This document shows, piece after piece, positions 33,178-40,361 of a stretch of DNA of 40,361 nt. Made by a program: the position numbers and the translations under genes. The stretch comes from Muribaculaceae bacterium Zag1. GTDB taxonomy: Bacteria; Bacteroidota; Bacteroidia; Bacteroidales; Muribaculaceae. The stretch is from NCBI GenBank assembly GCA_002633115.1, contig NWBJ01000076.1, positions 1-40,361 of the forward strand. The letters are read 5' to 3'. The notes beneath the pieces were generated by a model that did not search any database, was not told the origin of the DNA, and was given only the letters and a program-made list of their open reading frames with translations. Within the stretch, counting starts at the first letter, position 1; every line of letters starts with the position of its first letter.

Positions 33178-34809
33178 ATGAAAAAATTTCTACCCATCGC
33201 AGCAGCGCTCCTCGTAGCAGCATCTGCTCAAGCCGCTTGGCTGCCGAGCGATACTCAGTCGCTGATAATAGCCGAGGATCCCGGCTATGAATATTGCTTG
33301 CTAACCGAACTAATGGCCTCTGACGGACGCCTTGTTTATACCTGGCTCGATTACGATGGCTACTATGCCTTGAAGATGCAAGTGATCGATACTGATGGAA
33401 ACCGAATGCTCGGCGACCAAGGCGTGACTATCATGAACCAGCCCACCAAGTCGTGGACTACCGACTATTATCCCGTGCTCACATCAGACAATCAACTGAT
33501 TGTGGCCTTCAACGACACTCGCTATGACGAAACAGGGTGGGATCAGTATAGCAATCTCTTTATCTACCGTTATGATCTGGAGGGTAATCCGGTATGGGAT
33601 GCCGATGGCGTACAGTTTACTATGCCTACTGTAAACGAAGGAGCCTCCTGCAATGACTATATGGGTATGGTTTGCCTCTCAGGCGACAACATCTATGTAG
33701 GCGGAATACACTCTGAGACCTACACTGTACCGGCCACGGAAGACAATTGGCAACCCTCCATCTATTTCCCCGATGAGCCGATGCCCGAGACAGTTACTTT
33801 GACTGACACTATGACCGAACTCCAATTGCTTAACTCTGATGGCACTTTCGCTTGGAATCAAAATCTGGTGATTGAATCGGACAGTTACGCCCTTTGTCCT
33901 TCGCTCGATGGGGATGTGATTGTGCTATTCCAAGGTGACAATTACAACCTAATGGCTCAGCGCTACAATGCGCAAGGGCAGTCGGTATGGGCCGAGGCGG
34001 CCGAGGGTATGCCCGAGACTCTTGGCATCAACTATTTCAGCATGCCAGAATACAAAAGCGATGGCGAGGGCGGTGTAGTGCTCGTGGCTCGCATCCCCAA
34101 CAATTATTATGGCTATGTGGCCATGAATCATATTTTGGCCAATGGCGAAGACCTTCTCCACTCTATACCCTGCAATGGCTCGACCGATGGCGATGGCGAA
34201 AATGCAATTTTCGCTCTGCGAGGCCAAGAGATGCTGGTGATGTGGGAATTTTTGGATTCTAACTACCAGCTAAATATATTAGCCAATGAAATGAGCATCG
34301 AGGGCGACTATCTGTGGTCAGGCGATAACATGTATGGCGTATCTTTTGGCGCTAATGACATGTGGGGCTTTAAACCAGTAGCAGTAGTGCCTCAGGACAA
34401 CGGCTGGGTGCTGTTCTATGGCGAAGGGATGACTTGGTCAACTGCCAATTTCTGGGTGCTCAAGATTGACAATTATGGCGACAAGGTGTGGAAGAAACAA
34501 ATTTCAGAAGACAATTGCGAGATGTCGAGCATCAATGTGGTCACCAGCGGAGACTACGCTTATGTCAGCTATATCCCACCGTATGACTACGATGAGAACT
34601 GGAATCCCTACTATCCTGATGGAGGTCTGTGCGTAATGAAGATAGATATCAGCGACAGCAGCAATACCACCGGCGTCAGCGACATGCGTTGCGGCAACTC
34701 CGAAGCAATATATTACAACCTCAATGGTCTGAAAGCCTCATCTCCTCTTTCCCCCGGAGTGTACATCAAGGTTAGCGATGGCAAGTCGCAAAAAGTAGTG
34801 ATTCGATAG
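33178..34809 (+). CDS. Secreted protein of unknown function with C-terminal sorting-like domain
   Basis: A 543-residue protein with a strong signal peptide (PIAAALLVAASAQAAW). No known catalytic motif was recognised. The central region has repeated tyrosine/aspartate/glycine-rich beta segments such as LNSDGTFAWN, YNAQGQSVWAE and IDNYGDKVWKKQ, reminiscent of beta-propeller or PQQ-like blade repeats. The C-terminus (about 500-543) follows the Bacteroidota pattern YYNLNGLKAS...PGVYIKVSDGKSQKVVIR, similar to C-terminal sorting/anchoring tails of secreted proteins. It is preceded by its own promoter and followed by a terminator, then the GH3-GH20 gene. A surface glycan-binding or adhesin-like role is possible but unproven. 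Confidence 0.8.
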   Translation: MKKFLPIAAALLVAASAQAAWLPSDTQSLIIAEDPGYEYCLLTELMASDGRLVYTWLDYDGYYALKMQVIDTDGNRMLGDQGVTIMNQPTKSWTTDYYPVLTSDNQLIVAFNDTRYDETGWDQYSNLFIYRYDLEGNPVWDADGVQFTMPTVNEGASCNDYMGMVCLSGDNIYVGGIHSETYTVPATEDNWQPSIYFPDEPMPETVTLTDTMTELQLLNSDGTFAWNQNLVIESDSYALCPSLDGDVIVLFQGDNYNLMAQRYNAQGQSVWAEAAEGMPETLGINYFSMPEYKSDGEGGVVLVARIPNNYYGYVAMNHILANGEDLLHSIPCNGSTDGDGENAIFALRGQEMLVMWEFLDSNYQLNILANEMSIEGDYLWSGDNMYGVSFGANDMWGFKPVAVVPQDNGWVLFYGEGMTWSTANFWVLKIDNYGDKVWKKQISEDNCEMSSINVVTSGDYAYVSYIPPYDYDENWNPYYPDGGLCVMKIDISDSSNTTGVSDMRCGNSEAIYYNLNGLKASSPLSPGVYIKVSDGKSQKVVIR

Positions 34810-34820
34810 CTTGGGTCATT

Positions 34821-34857
34821 ACCCGGATGGCTACCCCGTAGGGGTAGCCATCCGGGT
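34821..34857 (+). terminator. Terminator after the secreted unknown gene
   Basis: Perfect 17-bp arms (34821-34837 and 34841-34857), ACCCGGATGGCTACCCC on the left, with a 3-nt loop GTA. No T-run follows. Confidence 0.7.
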
Positions 34858-34991
34858 GCAACTTGAGGATGAAGCTTGATTTGGGAATCTCTCTTCGCTT
34901 TGGAGGAGGAGGAAAGGAGTGGGGAAGCGGATTTGTTCCAAAAGATAATAATTGGGTGGGAAAATGTGGGAGATGAGTGGGGAATATGTGG

Positions 34992-34999
34992 TAATTTTG
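34992..34999 (+). promoter_or_regulatory. -7 box of the GH3-GH20 gene
   Basis: TAATTTTG matches TAnnTTTG. It lies 45 nt before the first ATG (35044) and 87 nt before the second (35086). Confidence 0.5.
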
Positions 35000-35085
35000 T
35001 AATGTGAAATTTCGCCATGATTTAATCAAATTAGAGAGGCGAAATGCAGCTTAGACAAAACATCGTTACCCTACATACCAGCAAT

Positions 35086-38000
35086 ATGAAACCTAAGAAA
35101 TTCTTGCCGATTGCAGCCAGCATGGCCTTAATGGGAGGGATAGCCCACGCGGCTGAGGCCAATCCAGAACGAATGCGCCATTTCGTTGACAGCCTCATGG
35201 CCGAGATGACCCTCGAAGAGAAAATTGGCCAAATAAACCTTGCCTCCGGCATGACTGATGCCGCTGTGCTCGCCGGTGCCGAAGGCACAGAGATGTACCA
35301 AGCAGTGAGAGAAGGGCGCATCGGTGCCACCGGTGCCTCATCATTTGATGTGGTGAAGAAAATCCAAGAATCATCGCAGGAGTCAGCCCACAAAATCCCC
35401 CTGCTCATCGGTCTCGATGTAATCCACGGCCTCAACACCGTGTTCCCGATCCCATTGGCATTGTCTTGCACCTTCGACACTGACCTGATCGAAGAGAGTG
35501 CACGCATCGCTGCCCGCGAATCAGTGGCCGCTGGCGTCAACTGGACCTACTCGCCAATGGTCGACATCAGCCGCGACCCACGCTGGGGCCGAGTGTCGGA
35601 GGGAGGCGGCGAGGACCCATGGTGGGGAAGCCAAGTGGCTCGCGCCATGGTGCACGGTTACCAAGGCGATGACCTTAGCGCTGATTCCACCATAATGGCA
35701 TGCGTCAAGCATTTCGCTCTCTACGGAGCCTCCGAGGCCGGAAGAGATTACAACACCGTGGATATGAGCCGCCAGAAGATGCTCAACGATTACCTGCCTC
35801 CCTACAAGGCAGCATTCCAGGCCGGAGCCGGCAGCGGCATGTCATCATTCAACCTCATTGACGGCATCCCAGCCACTGGCAACCGCTGGCTGATGACCGA
35901 CCTGCTGCGCGGAGAATGGGGTTGGGATGGATTCATCGTCACCGACTTTGACGCCATCAACGAGATGATGGCCCATGGCCTGGGCGACAGCATCAGTGTA
36001 AGCGTGCAAGCCATCAATGCTGGCACCGACATGGATATGCAGAGCAACGCCTACGAGAAATATATGAAGCGAGCTATCGAGCAAGGCTTGGTAAGCATGG
36101 AGACCCTCGACACCGCTTGCCGCCGAGTATTGGAGGCTAAATACAAGCTGGGGCTTTTCGATAACCCATATCTCTATAATGACCCCCAACGCAATGCAAC
36201 CGAACCGGCCAGCTCAGCCAACCTTGCCGCTGCTCGGCGCATAGCCGCCAAGTCGATGGTGCTGCTTAAAAACGAAGACAACTTGTTGCCTCTGAAAAAG
36301 CAAGGCAAGATAGCCGTAGTCGGTCCGTTGGCCGAAGCCAAGGGCGACCTGCTCGGCGCTTGGGTGATGAAACGCGACAAGACCCACATGATCTCAGTAG
36401 CCGATGCCCTCAAGCAGGCTTGCGGCAACGAGGCTGAGGTAGTAACAGCCAAGGGAGCCAATGTCACTGAAGATCCTACTCTGCTATCAATTTTGCGCTC
36501 GCCCTATGCGATGTTTATGGGCGAACCCTTGGATTATGATTCTCGCTCGCCCCAAGAACTGATCGACGAAGCCCTGGCCACAGCTCAAGATGCCGATGTG
36601 ATAGTGGCAGTGCTTGGCGAGACAGCCGCAATGTCGGGCGAGGCATCGAGCCGCAGCGACATCAGTATCCCGGAGAGCCAGCGCAGTCTGCTGAAAGCTC
36701 TGCTCGCTACTGGCAAACCAATTGCTTTGGTTATTATAAATGGTCGACCCCTCACCATCCAGTGGGAGTCGGAGAATGTGCCTGCCATCCTCGAGGCTTG
36801 GGCTCCCGGCACTGCCTCGGGTTATGCCGTGGCTGATGTGCTTTTTGGCGAAATCAATCCCTCAGGTCGTCTTACCATGACCTTCCCGCGTTCGGTTGGC
36901 CAGATTCCAATCTACTATAACCACAAGCCCACAGGTCGCCCATTTGACCCAGTCAACAAATTCACATCCAAATATCTCGACTGCCCTAACGAACCGCTCT
37001 ATCCCTTTGGTTATGGGCTGAGTTATACTGAGTTTGAATACAGCGACTTGGCGCTCAGCAAAACCGACCTGCTTGCCGATGAGTGCCTTAGGGCAACGGT
37101 GACAGTTAAGAATACAGGCGACCGCATGGGCGAAGAAGTGGTGCAATTGTATGTAGCAGATCTGGTGGCAAGGATTTCGCGTCCGGTAAAAGAACTGAAA
37201 GGCATCCAAAAAATCTCACTCAATCCTGGAGAATCGAGGCAAGTGACATTTACCTTGACTGCCGACGACTTGAAATATTTCGATGCTGATGGAAATTACG
37301 ACTGGGATGGCGGCGAATTCGTAATTATGGTGGGCCGCAACTCATCAGATGTAAAATCAGCCAAGGTAAACTGGAGCAAAGGGGAAGCCATTGGGTTGCT
37401 CCCCGCCGTTGGCAAATTTGCCACACTCTCAGATCCAGCCGTAACCCTCTCTCCAGCCATTTATTATTCTGATAAGACGCTGGCACCCCTCGCCGAAATC
37501 TTGGCCCAGGACCTGAAAGCCACGACCGGAGTGAAATTTTCAGTCAGCGCCAAATCGCCCGAAAAAGCCGGTATCATCTTGACCCTTGGGCAAGTCGATG
37601 GCCTGGGCCAAACTTACGGCACCGACCCGGCAGCAGGGGATGATAATGATGAGGCTTATGCCATTAGTATCGCTGGCAATCAGGCCACACTGACCGCCAA
37701 CAGTTATCGCGGCCTGACCAATGCTTGCAGCAGTCTGCGCCAATTAATCACCACCGAAGCTGGAGCCGTTAAGGCTCCGGCTCTGGAGATTGCCGATGCT
37801 CCTCGCTTGGCTTGGCGCGGTCTATTGCTCGATGTATCGCGCCATTTCTTCACCCCGGTGGAGGTAAAGCAAGTAATCGACGCTATGGCTCTCTACAAGA
37901 TGAATGTGCTGCATCTCCATCTCTCCGACAACCAAGGTTGGCGCTTCGAGGTCAAAGGATATAAGCCCCTCTCTGACCAGTTTTATACCCAAAAAGAATA

Positions 38001-38949
38001 TTCTGACCTTGTGGCTTATGCTTCGGTCCGTGGCATAACCATTGTGCCCGAACTTGACCTGCCAGGCCACAGCGCAGCCGTGTTTCAAGCCTTTCCCCAA
38101 TTCAGCAACACCGCTTCGCTGCCTTTTGAGTTTAATTTCCCGGGGCAGGAGATTTGCGCTCTCGACCCCGATGATGCCGAGGCTATGGAGTTTGTCAAGG
38201 CTGCCATCACGCAGCTCTGCGCCCTCACCCCTGGCCAATACATCCACATCGGAGGTGATGAGACATTTGGAATGCATGACGAGCCTTATTCAAAATTCGT
38301 AAAGCAAGTCAAGGCGCTGGTGCGCTCATGCGGCAAGCAAGTGGCCGGATGGCAAGAGATGGCTCGCGCCGACGTGGGCGAGGGCGATGTGGTGCAAAAT
38401 TGGATACGCTTCAGCCGCAAGCAAATGATGATGAAGAAAGATGCTGGCAAATCCAGTCTGCCCGATGAGGTCTCAAAGATGCTCGGCGCAACCTATATGA
38501 AAGCTCCGTCGGATCTGCCCACCTCGATTCAGAATGGCGCAAAGGTGCTGCTTTCGCCTTTGGCTTTTGCCTATCACGACTGCCCTTTTGAGGAGGAAAA
38601 TCTCAACATCGCCTATCAGGAACGCAGTCGCGAACTAGGACTAAAAAATTATGCCCCGCAGAATCTGCGGGACATATACGAGTGGGATCCAACCAATCTT
38701 TATCCTTATCTTGACATTGAGAGCAATATTGCCGGTATCGAGGCAACGCTCTTCTGCGAAACTATCCAGAGCCTTGACGATGCGTTCACTATGATTCTCC
38801 CTCGCCTCGCTTCGATAGCAGAGCATGCTTGGAATTGCGGCCGCGAACTCCCTTGGGACGGCTTCTCCTCCCGCCTCCCCCAGCACGAATCCCTCTATCG
38901 CCTCCACAATTGGCCATTCTTCAAATCCTCAATCATTCCCTGGAACTAA
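35086..38949 (+). CDS. GH3-GH20 fusion glycosidase (beta-glucosidase/xylosidase plus beta-N-acetylhexosaminidase)
   Basis: A secreted two-enzyme protein. Numbered from ATG 35044 (1301 residues): GH3 N-domain about 45-375 with KHFALYG and the nucleophile Asp301 in VTDFDA; GH3 C-domain about 400-620 (IAVVGPL, VAVLGETAAMSGE, LVIINGRPL); fibronectin-III-like domain about 675-770 (EEVVQLYVADL); GH20b-like domain about 785-915; GH20 barrel from about 920 (WRGLLLDVSRHFF) with LHLHLSDNQGWR and the catalytic Asp1072-Glu1073 in HIGGDETFG. Both active sites look complete. I prefer ATG 35086, since MKPKKFLPIAASMALMGGIA gives a clean signal peptide; the first 14 residues of the long form do not. Such fusions should act on a glycan holding both beta-glucosyl/xylosyl and beta-HexNAc units. 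I do not recall a characterised GH3-GH20 pair. Confidence 0.92.
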   Translation: MKPKKFLPIAASMALMGGIAHAAEANPERMRHFVDSLMAEMTLEEKIGQINLASGMTDAAVLAGAEGTEMYQAVREGRIGATGASSFDVVKKIQESSQESAHKIPLLIGLDVIHGLNTVFPIPLALSCTFDTDLIEESARIAARESVAAGVNWTYSPMVDISRDPRWGRVSEGGGEDPWWGSQVARAMVHGYQGDDLSADSTIMACVKHFALYGASEAGRDYNTVDMSRQKMLNDYLPPYKAAFQAGAGSGMSSFNLIDGIPATGNRWLMTDLLRGEWGWDGFIVTDFDAINEMMAHGLGDSISVSVQAINAGTDMDMQSNAYEKYMKRAIEQGLVSMETLDTACRRVLEAKYKLGLFDNPYLYNDPQRNATEPASSANLAAARRIAAKSMVLLKNEDNLLPLKKQGKIAVVGPLAEAKGDLLGAWVMKRDKTHMISVADALKQACGNEAEVVTAKGANVTEDPTLLSILRSPYAMFMGEPLDYDSRSPQELIDEALATAQDADVIVAVLGETAAMSGEASSRSDISIPESQRSLLKALLATGKPIALVIINGRPLTIQWESENVPAILEAWAPGTASGYAVADVLFGEINPSGRLTMTFPRSVGQIPIYYNHKPTGRPFDPVNKFTSKYLDCPNEPLYPFGYGLSYTEFEYSDLALSKTDLLADECLRATVTVKNTGDRMGEEVVQLYVADLVARISRPVKELKGIQKISLNPGESRQVTFTLTADDLKYFDADGNYDWDGGEFVIMVGRNSSDVKSAKVNWSKGEAIGLLPAVGKFATLSDPAVTLSPAIYYSDKTLAPLAEILAQDLKATTGVKFSVSAKSPEKAGIILTLGQVDGLGQTYGTDPAAGDDNDEAYAISIAGNQATLTANSYRGLTNACSSLRQLITTEAGAVKAPALEIADAPRLAWRGLLLDVSRHFFTPVEVKQVIDAMALYKMNVLHLHLSDNQGWRFEVKGYKPLSDQFYTQKEYSDLVAYASVRGITIVPELDLPGHSAAVFQAFPQFSNTASLPFEFNFPGQEICALDPDDAEAMEFVKAAITQLCALTPGQYIHIGGDETFGMHDEPYSKFVKQVKALVRSCGKQVAGWQEMARADVGEGDVVQNWIRFSRKQMMMKKDAGKSSLPDEVSKMLGATYMKAPSDLPTSIQNGAKVLLSPLAFAYHDCPFEEENLNIAYQERSRELGLKNYAPQNLRDIYEWDPTNLYPYLDIESNIAGIEATLFCETIQSLDDAFTMILPRLASIAEHAWNCGRELPWDGFSSRLPQHESLYRLHNWPFFKSSIIPWN

Positions 38950-38969
38950 TCATCCCAGTCACCAAATCA

Positions 38970-39041
38970 AATTTTTGGCCTGAAATCAGACTTTAGCGGG
39001 GCAAAATTGCCCCGCTAAAGTCTGATTTCAGGCCAAAAATT
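38970..39041. terminator. Perfect 35-bp-arm bidirectional hairpin
   Basis: Arms 38970-39004 and 39007-39041 are exact reverse complements with a 2-nt loop AA; the stem core is AGCGGGGCAA/TTGCCCCGCT. It fills the space between two convergent stop codons (38949 and 39052). Left edge AAATTTTTGG and right edge CCAAAAATT give T-runs on both strands, so it is an efficient terminator in both directions. Confidence 0.85.
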
Positions 39042-39051
39042 CTCTACTAAT

Positions 39052-40293
39052 CTACCCCAACAGAGCGGAAAGACGATTGACACGATAGGAGCCATTGCGA
39101 GAATGATCGTACTTAGTATATCTAATTGACTCCAAAATTATTGGATCTATCTCAGATTCTATAGAATATGGGAAACCACAATCCTTTCTTTTCTCTTGTA
39201 GGTAAGAGGAAAGCGATAAGCCTAAAGTCTTACCAAAAATAGTTGGGACGGCATTTCCAACTTGTTGAAATTGATTAGCCTTTGACCCGCAAAAAGTCCA
39301 TTCTTCCGGGAATCCTTGCAATAAGGCTACTTCTTTCAAAGTAAGCCGTCTCAAAGAGTTATCGGGCATCCTTATCCAATCTTGACTTGAGGAACCTGTT
39401 ACGGTACGCGCAGGTTTGTCCACATCGGCAATAAAAGTACCTTGGCGATAACCCCAATGGCCATTTGGTCTAGTAGCCTCAGCCCTTCCCGTACTTTTTA
39501 ATCCAGAGCCATTAGGGAGATTCTTTAAAGCTTCCCAAAGTGATTCTGTAGGACGACACCAATTGCTTTCGTCCTTATCCTCGTGGCTGGATAAAAATTC
39601 TCTCAAAGTCCTCCAAGGCTTAGTGGCTTGTGAGAACAGATCGGCCTCTAAAGCCTCTTTACTGTGAGTAGCAAGTGGAATATCGGGAGCCTTACCAATT
39701 CTAGATCCTATAATGAAACACCTTACTCTCCGTTGGTAGGACCCATAATCGGCTGAATTGAGAAGCATGGCGCGTGAGGAATATCCCATTTGGCCCATGA
39801 GGCGTAACAATTCATGGAGCACCTCTCCTGGTTCCCCATTTTTCCCTCGAGCAGTTGCCAAGCCACGCACATTCTCAAATATAAATGTCAGAGGTTGAAC
39901 TTCTTTCAATAATCTAAGATATTGATACACTAAAGCGCCCCTGCTGTCAAATATTGACTCTTGTTTGCCAGCACTTGAAAAAGCTTGACAAGGGGGCCCT
40001 CCTACCAAGCAATCGATTTCCAAGCCTTCAGGATTCAAATCAGAGGCCGAAATGTTGTATATATCTTCTTGGATAATATGGGTATGCTCTAAATAGGTCC
40101 TATCACTGTCACCGATTCTTAACCCTTTGGATTGATTCAATCTAAGAGTTTGGCTAAAGTCTGGACATATCTCTACAGCCGACAGAGTCTGAAATCCTGC
40201 CTGCTCCAAACCGATATCTAATCCTCCGGCCCCACTAAAAAGACTTATTGAAGTAAGTCGAGGAGATTTTTCATTTTTCAACAACATACTCAT
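39052..40293 (-). CDS. dcm: DNA (cytosine-5-)-methyltransferase
   Basis: A 413-residue C5-MTase. Motif I is LFSGAGGLDIGLEQ; motif IV GGPPCQAFSSAG has the catalytic Cys102; motif VI is FENVRGL; motif VIII QRRVRCFIIG; motifs IX/X are GSSSQDW...LTLKEVALLQGFPEEW and QVGNAVP. The recognition site is unknown and is set by the target-recognition segment (about 245-310), which here has a lengthy TRPNGHWGYRQGTF stretch. It is AT-rich compared with the CAZyme genes and convergent to them, suggesting acquisition. No restriction endonuclease is visible in the window; a partner, if any, would lie beyond the right edge. ATG 40293 or 40287 could be the start. It may be overlapped by a short upstream frame. 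Confidence 0.93.
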   Translation of the reverse strand: MSMLLKNEKSPRLTSISLFSGAGGLDIGLEQAGFQTLSAVEICPDFSQTLRLNQSKGLRIGDSDRTYLEHTHIIQEDIYNISASDLNPEGLEIDCLVGGPPCQAFSSAGKQESIFDSRGALVYQYLRLLKEVQPLTFIFENVRGLATARGKNGEPGEVLHELLRLMGQMGYSSRAMLLNSADYGSYQRRVRCFIIGSRIGKAPDIPLATHSKEALEADLFSQATKPWRTLREFLSSHEDKDESNWCRPTESLWEALKNLPNGSGLKSTGRAEATRPNGHWGYRQGTFIADVDKPARTVTGSSSQDWIRMPDNSLRRLTLKEVALLQGFPEEWTFCGSKANQFQQVGNAVPTIFGKTLGLSLSSYLQEKRKDCGFPYSIESEIDPIILESIRYTKYDHSRNGSYRVNRLSALLG

Positions 40294-40360
40294 ACAAGCT
40301 TTTATCGTGTTCCCAGAATATTAATGCTCCCAGTTCTATAGTTAAAGCGAAATAGATTGC
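40271..40360 (-). CDS. Possible 3' end of an upstream gene overlapping dcm
   Basis: On the minus strand, a frame entering from the right edge codes AIYFALTIELGALIFWEHD and continues to a TGA at 40271-40273, overlapping the dcm start by 23 nt. The length (29 residues) is too short to identify. A second open frame ends with TAA at 40302-40304, so which one is coding is unclear. A coupled restriction or regulator gene is possible. Confidence 0.3.
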   Translation of the reverse strand, partial: AIYFALTIELGALIFWEHDKSLYEYVVEK

Positions 40361-40361
40361 G

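Noticed and set aside
1-40361. tRNA, rRNA or riboswitch genes
   Set aside because: Read for tRNA T-arm-like sequence and for rRNA-like conserved blocks; none was seen. A structure-based RNA search (tRNAscan/Infernal) was not possible.

Overview
The window looks like a chromosomal segment of a gut Bacteroidales bacterium, most likely a Muribaculaceae-like lineage (inference). Support comes from a SusC/SusD pair, SusD-type and other lipoproteins, many secreted glycoside hydrolases, a CutC and GltA of Bacteroidales style, and repeated Bacteroidota -7 promoter boxes of the form TAnnTTTG in front of genes. No rRNA, tRNA, CRISPR array, transposase or integrase was recognised.

Layout. 1-2.5 kb: the 3' part of a caspase-like (C14) protease gene cut by the left edge, then a leftward AAA ATPase/DUF4143 gene whose promoter sits beside a striking 32-bp-phased operator-like array. 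2.5-8.4 kb: leftward glgB (glycogen branching enzyme), an AAA-like/PD-(D/E)XK protein and an acyltransferase-3 membrane protein, then rightward cutC. 8.4-11 kb: a two-module transglutaminase-like lipoprotein translationally coupled to cutC. 11.2-21 kb: a polysaccharide utilization locus (PUL) with leftward susC-susD and, divergently, an esterase lipoprotein, a GH2 glycosidase and an AraC-type regulator. 21.3-31 kb: a rhamnogalacturonan-I (pectin) module with a leftward SASA-esterase remnant plus GH2, and a divergent rightward run of esterase, L-rhamnose mutarotase, PL11 rhamnogalacturonan lyase, GH105 unsaturated uronyl hydrolase, DUF4861 protein and gltA. 31.5-39 kb: a membrane-spanning TPR/LuxR-type HTH regulator, a secreted protein of unknown function with a C-terminal sorting-like tail, and a GH3-GH20 fusion glycosidase. 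39-40.4 kb: a low-GC leftward C5 cytosine methyltransferase, probably acquired.

How the genes work together. PL11 would cleave the RG-I backbone, GH105 would remove the resulting unsaturated galacturonate from the non-reducing end, RhaM would interconvert rhamnose anomers for catabolism, the two GH2 enzymes would remove side-chain sugars (beta-galactose is the best guess), and the two alpha/beta-hydrolase esterases would remove ester groups. The only SusC/SusD pair lies about 8 kb from the PL11 arm, so the two clusters may form one split pectin PUL or two adjacent PULs. AraC and the TPR-HTH protein are the candidate local regulators, and their upstream regions share a nearly identical 28-bp promoter.

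The least ordinary content is the GH3-GH20 fusion, the phased operator array at 2.33-2.43 kb, the heptamer array that fills the susC-susD spacer, the dispersed 16-bp GTCCTTA-type repeats beside terminators, the internally deleted esterase gene, and several long hairpins (a perfect 35-bp one at 39.0 kb and a roughly 110-nt palindromic element at 31.4 kb).
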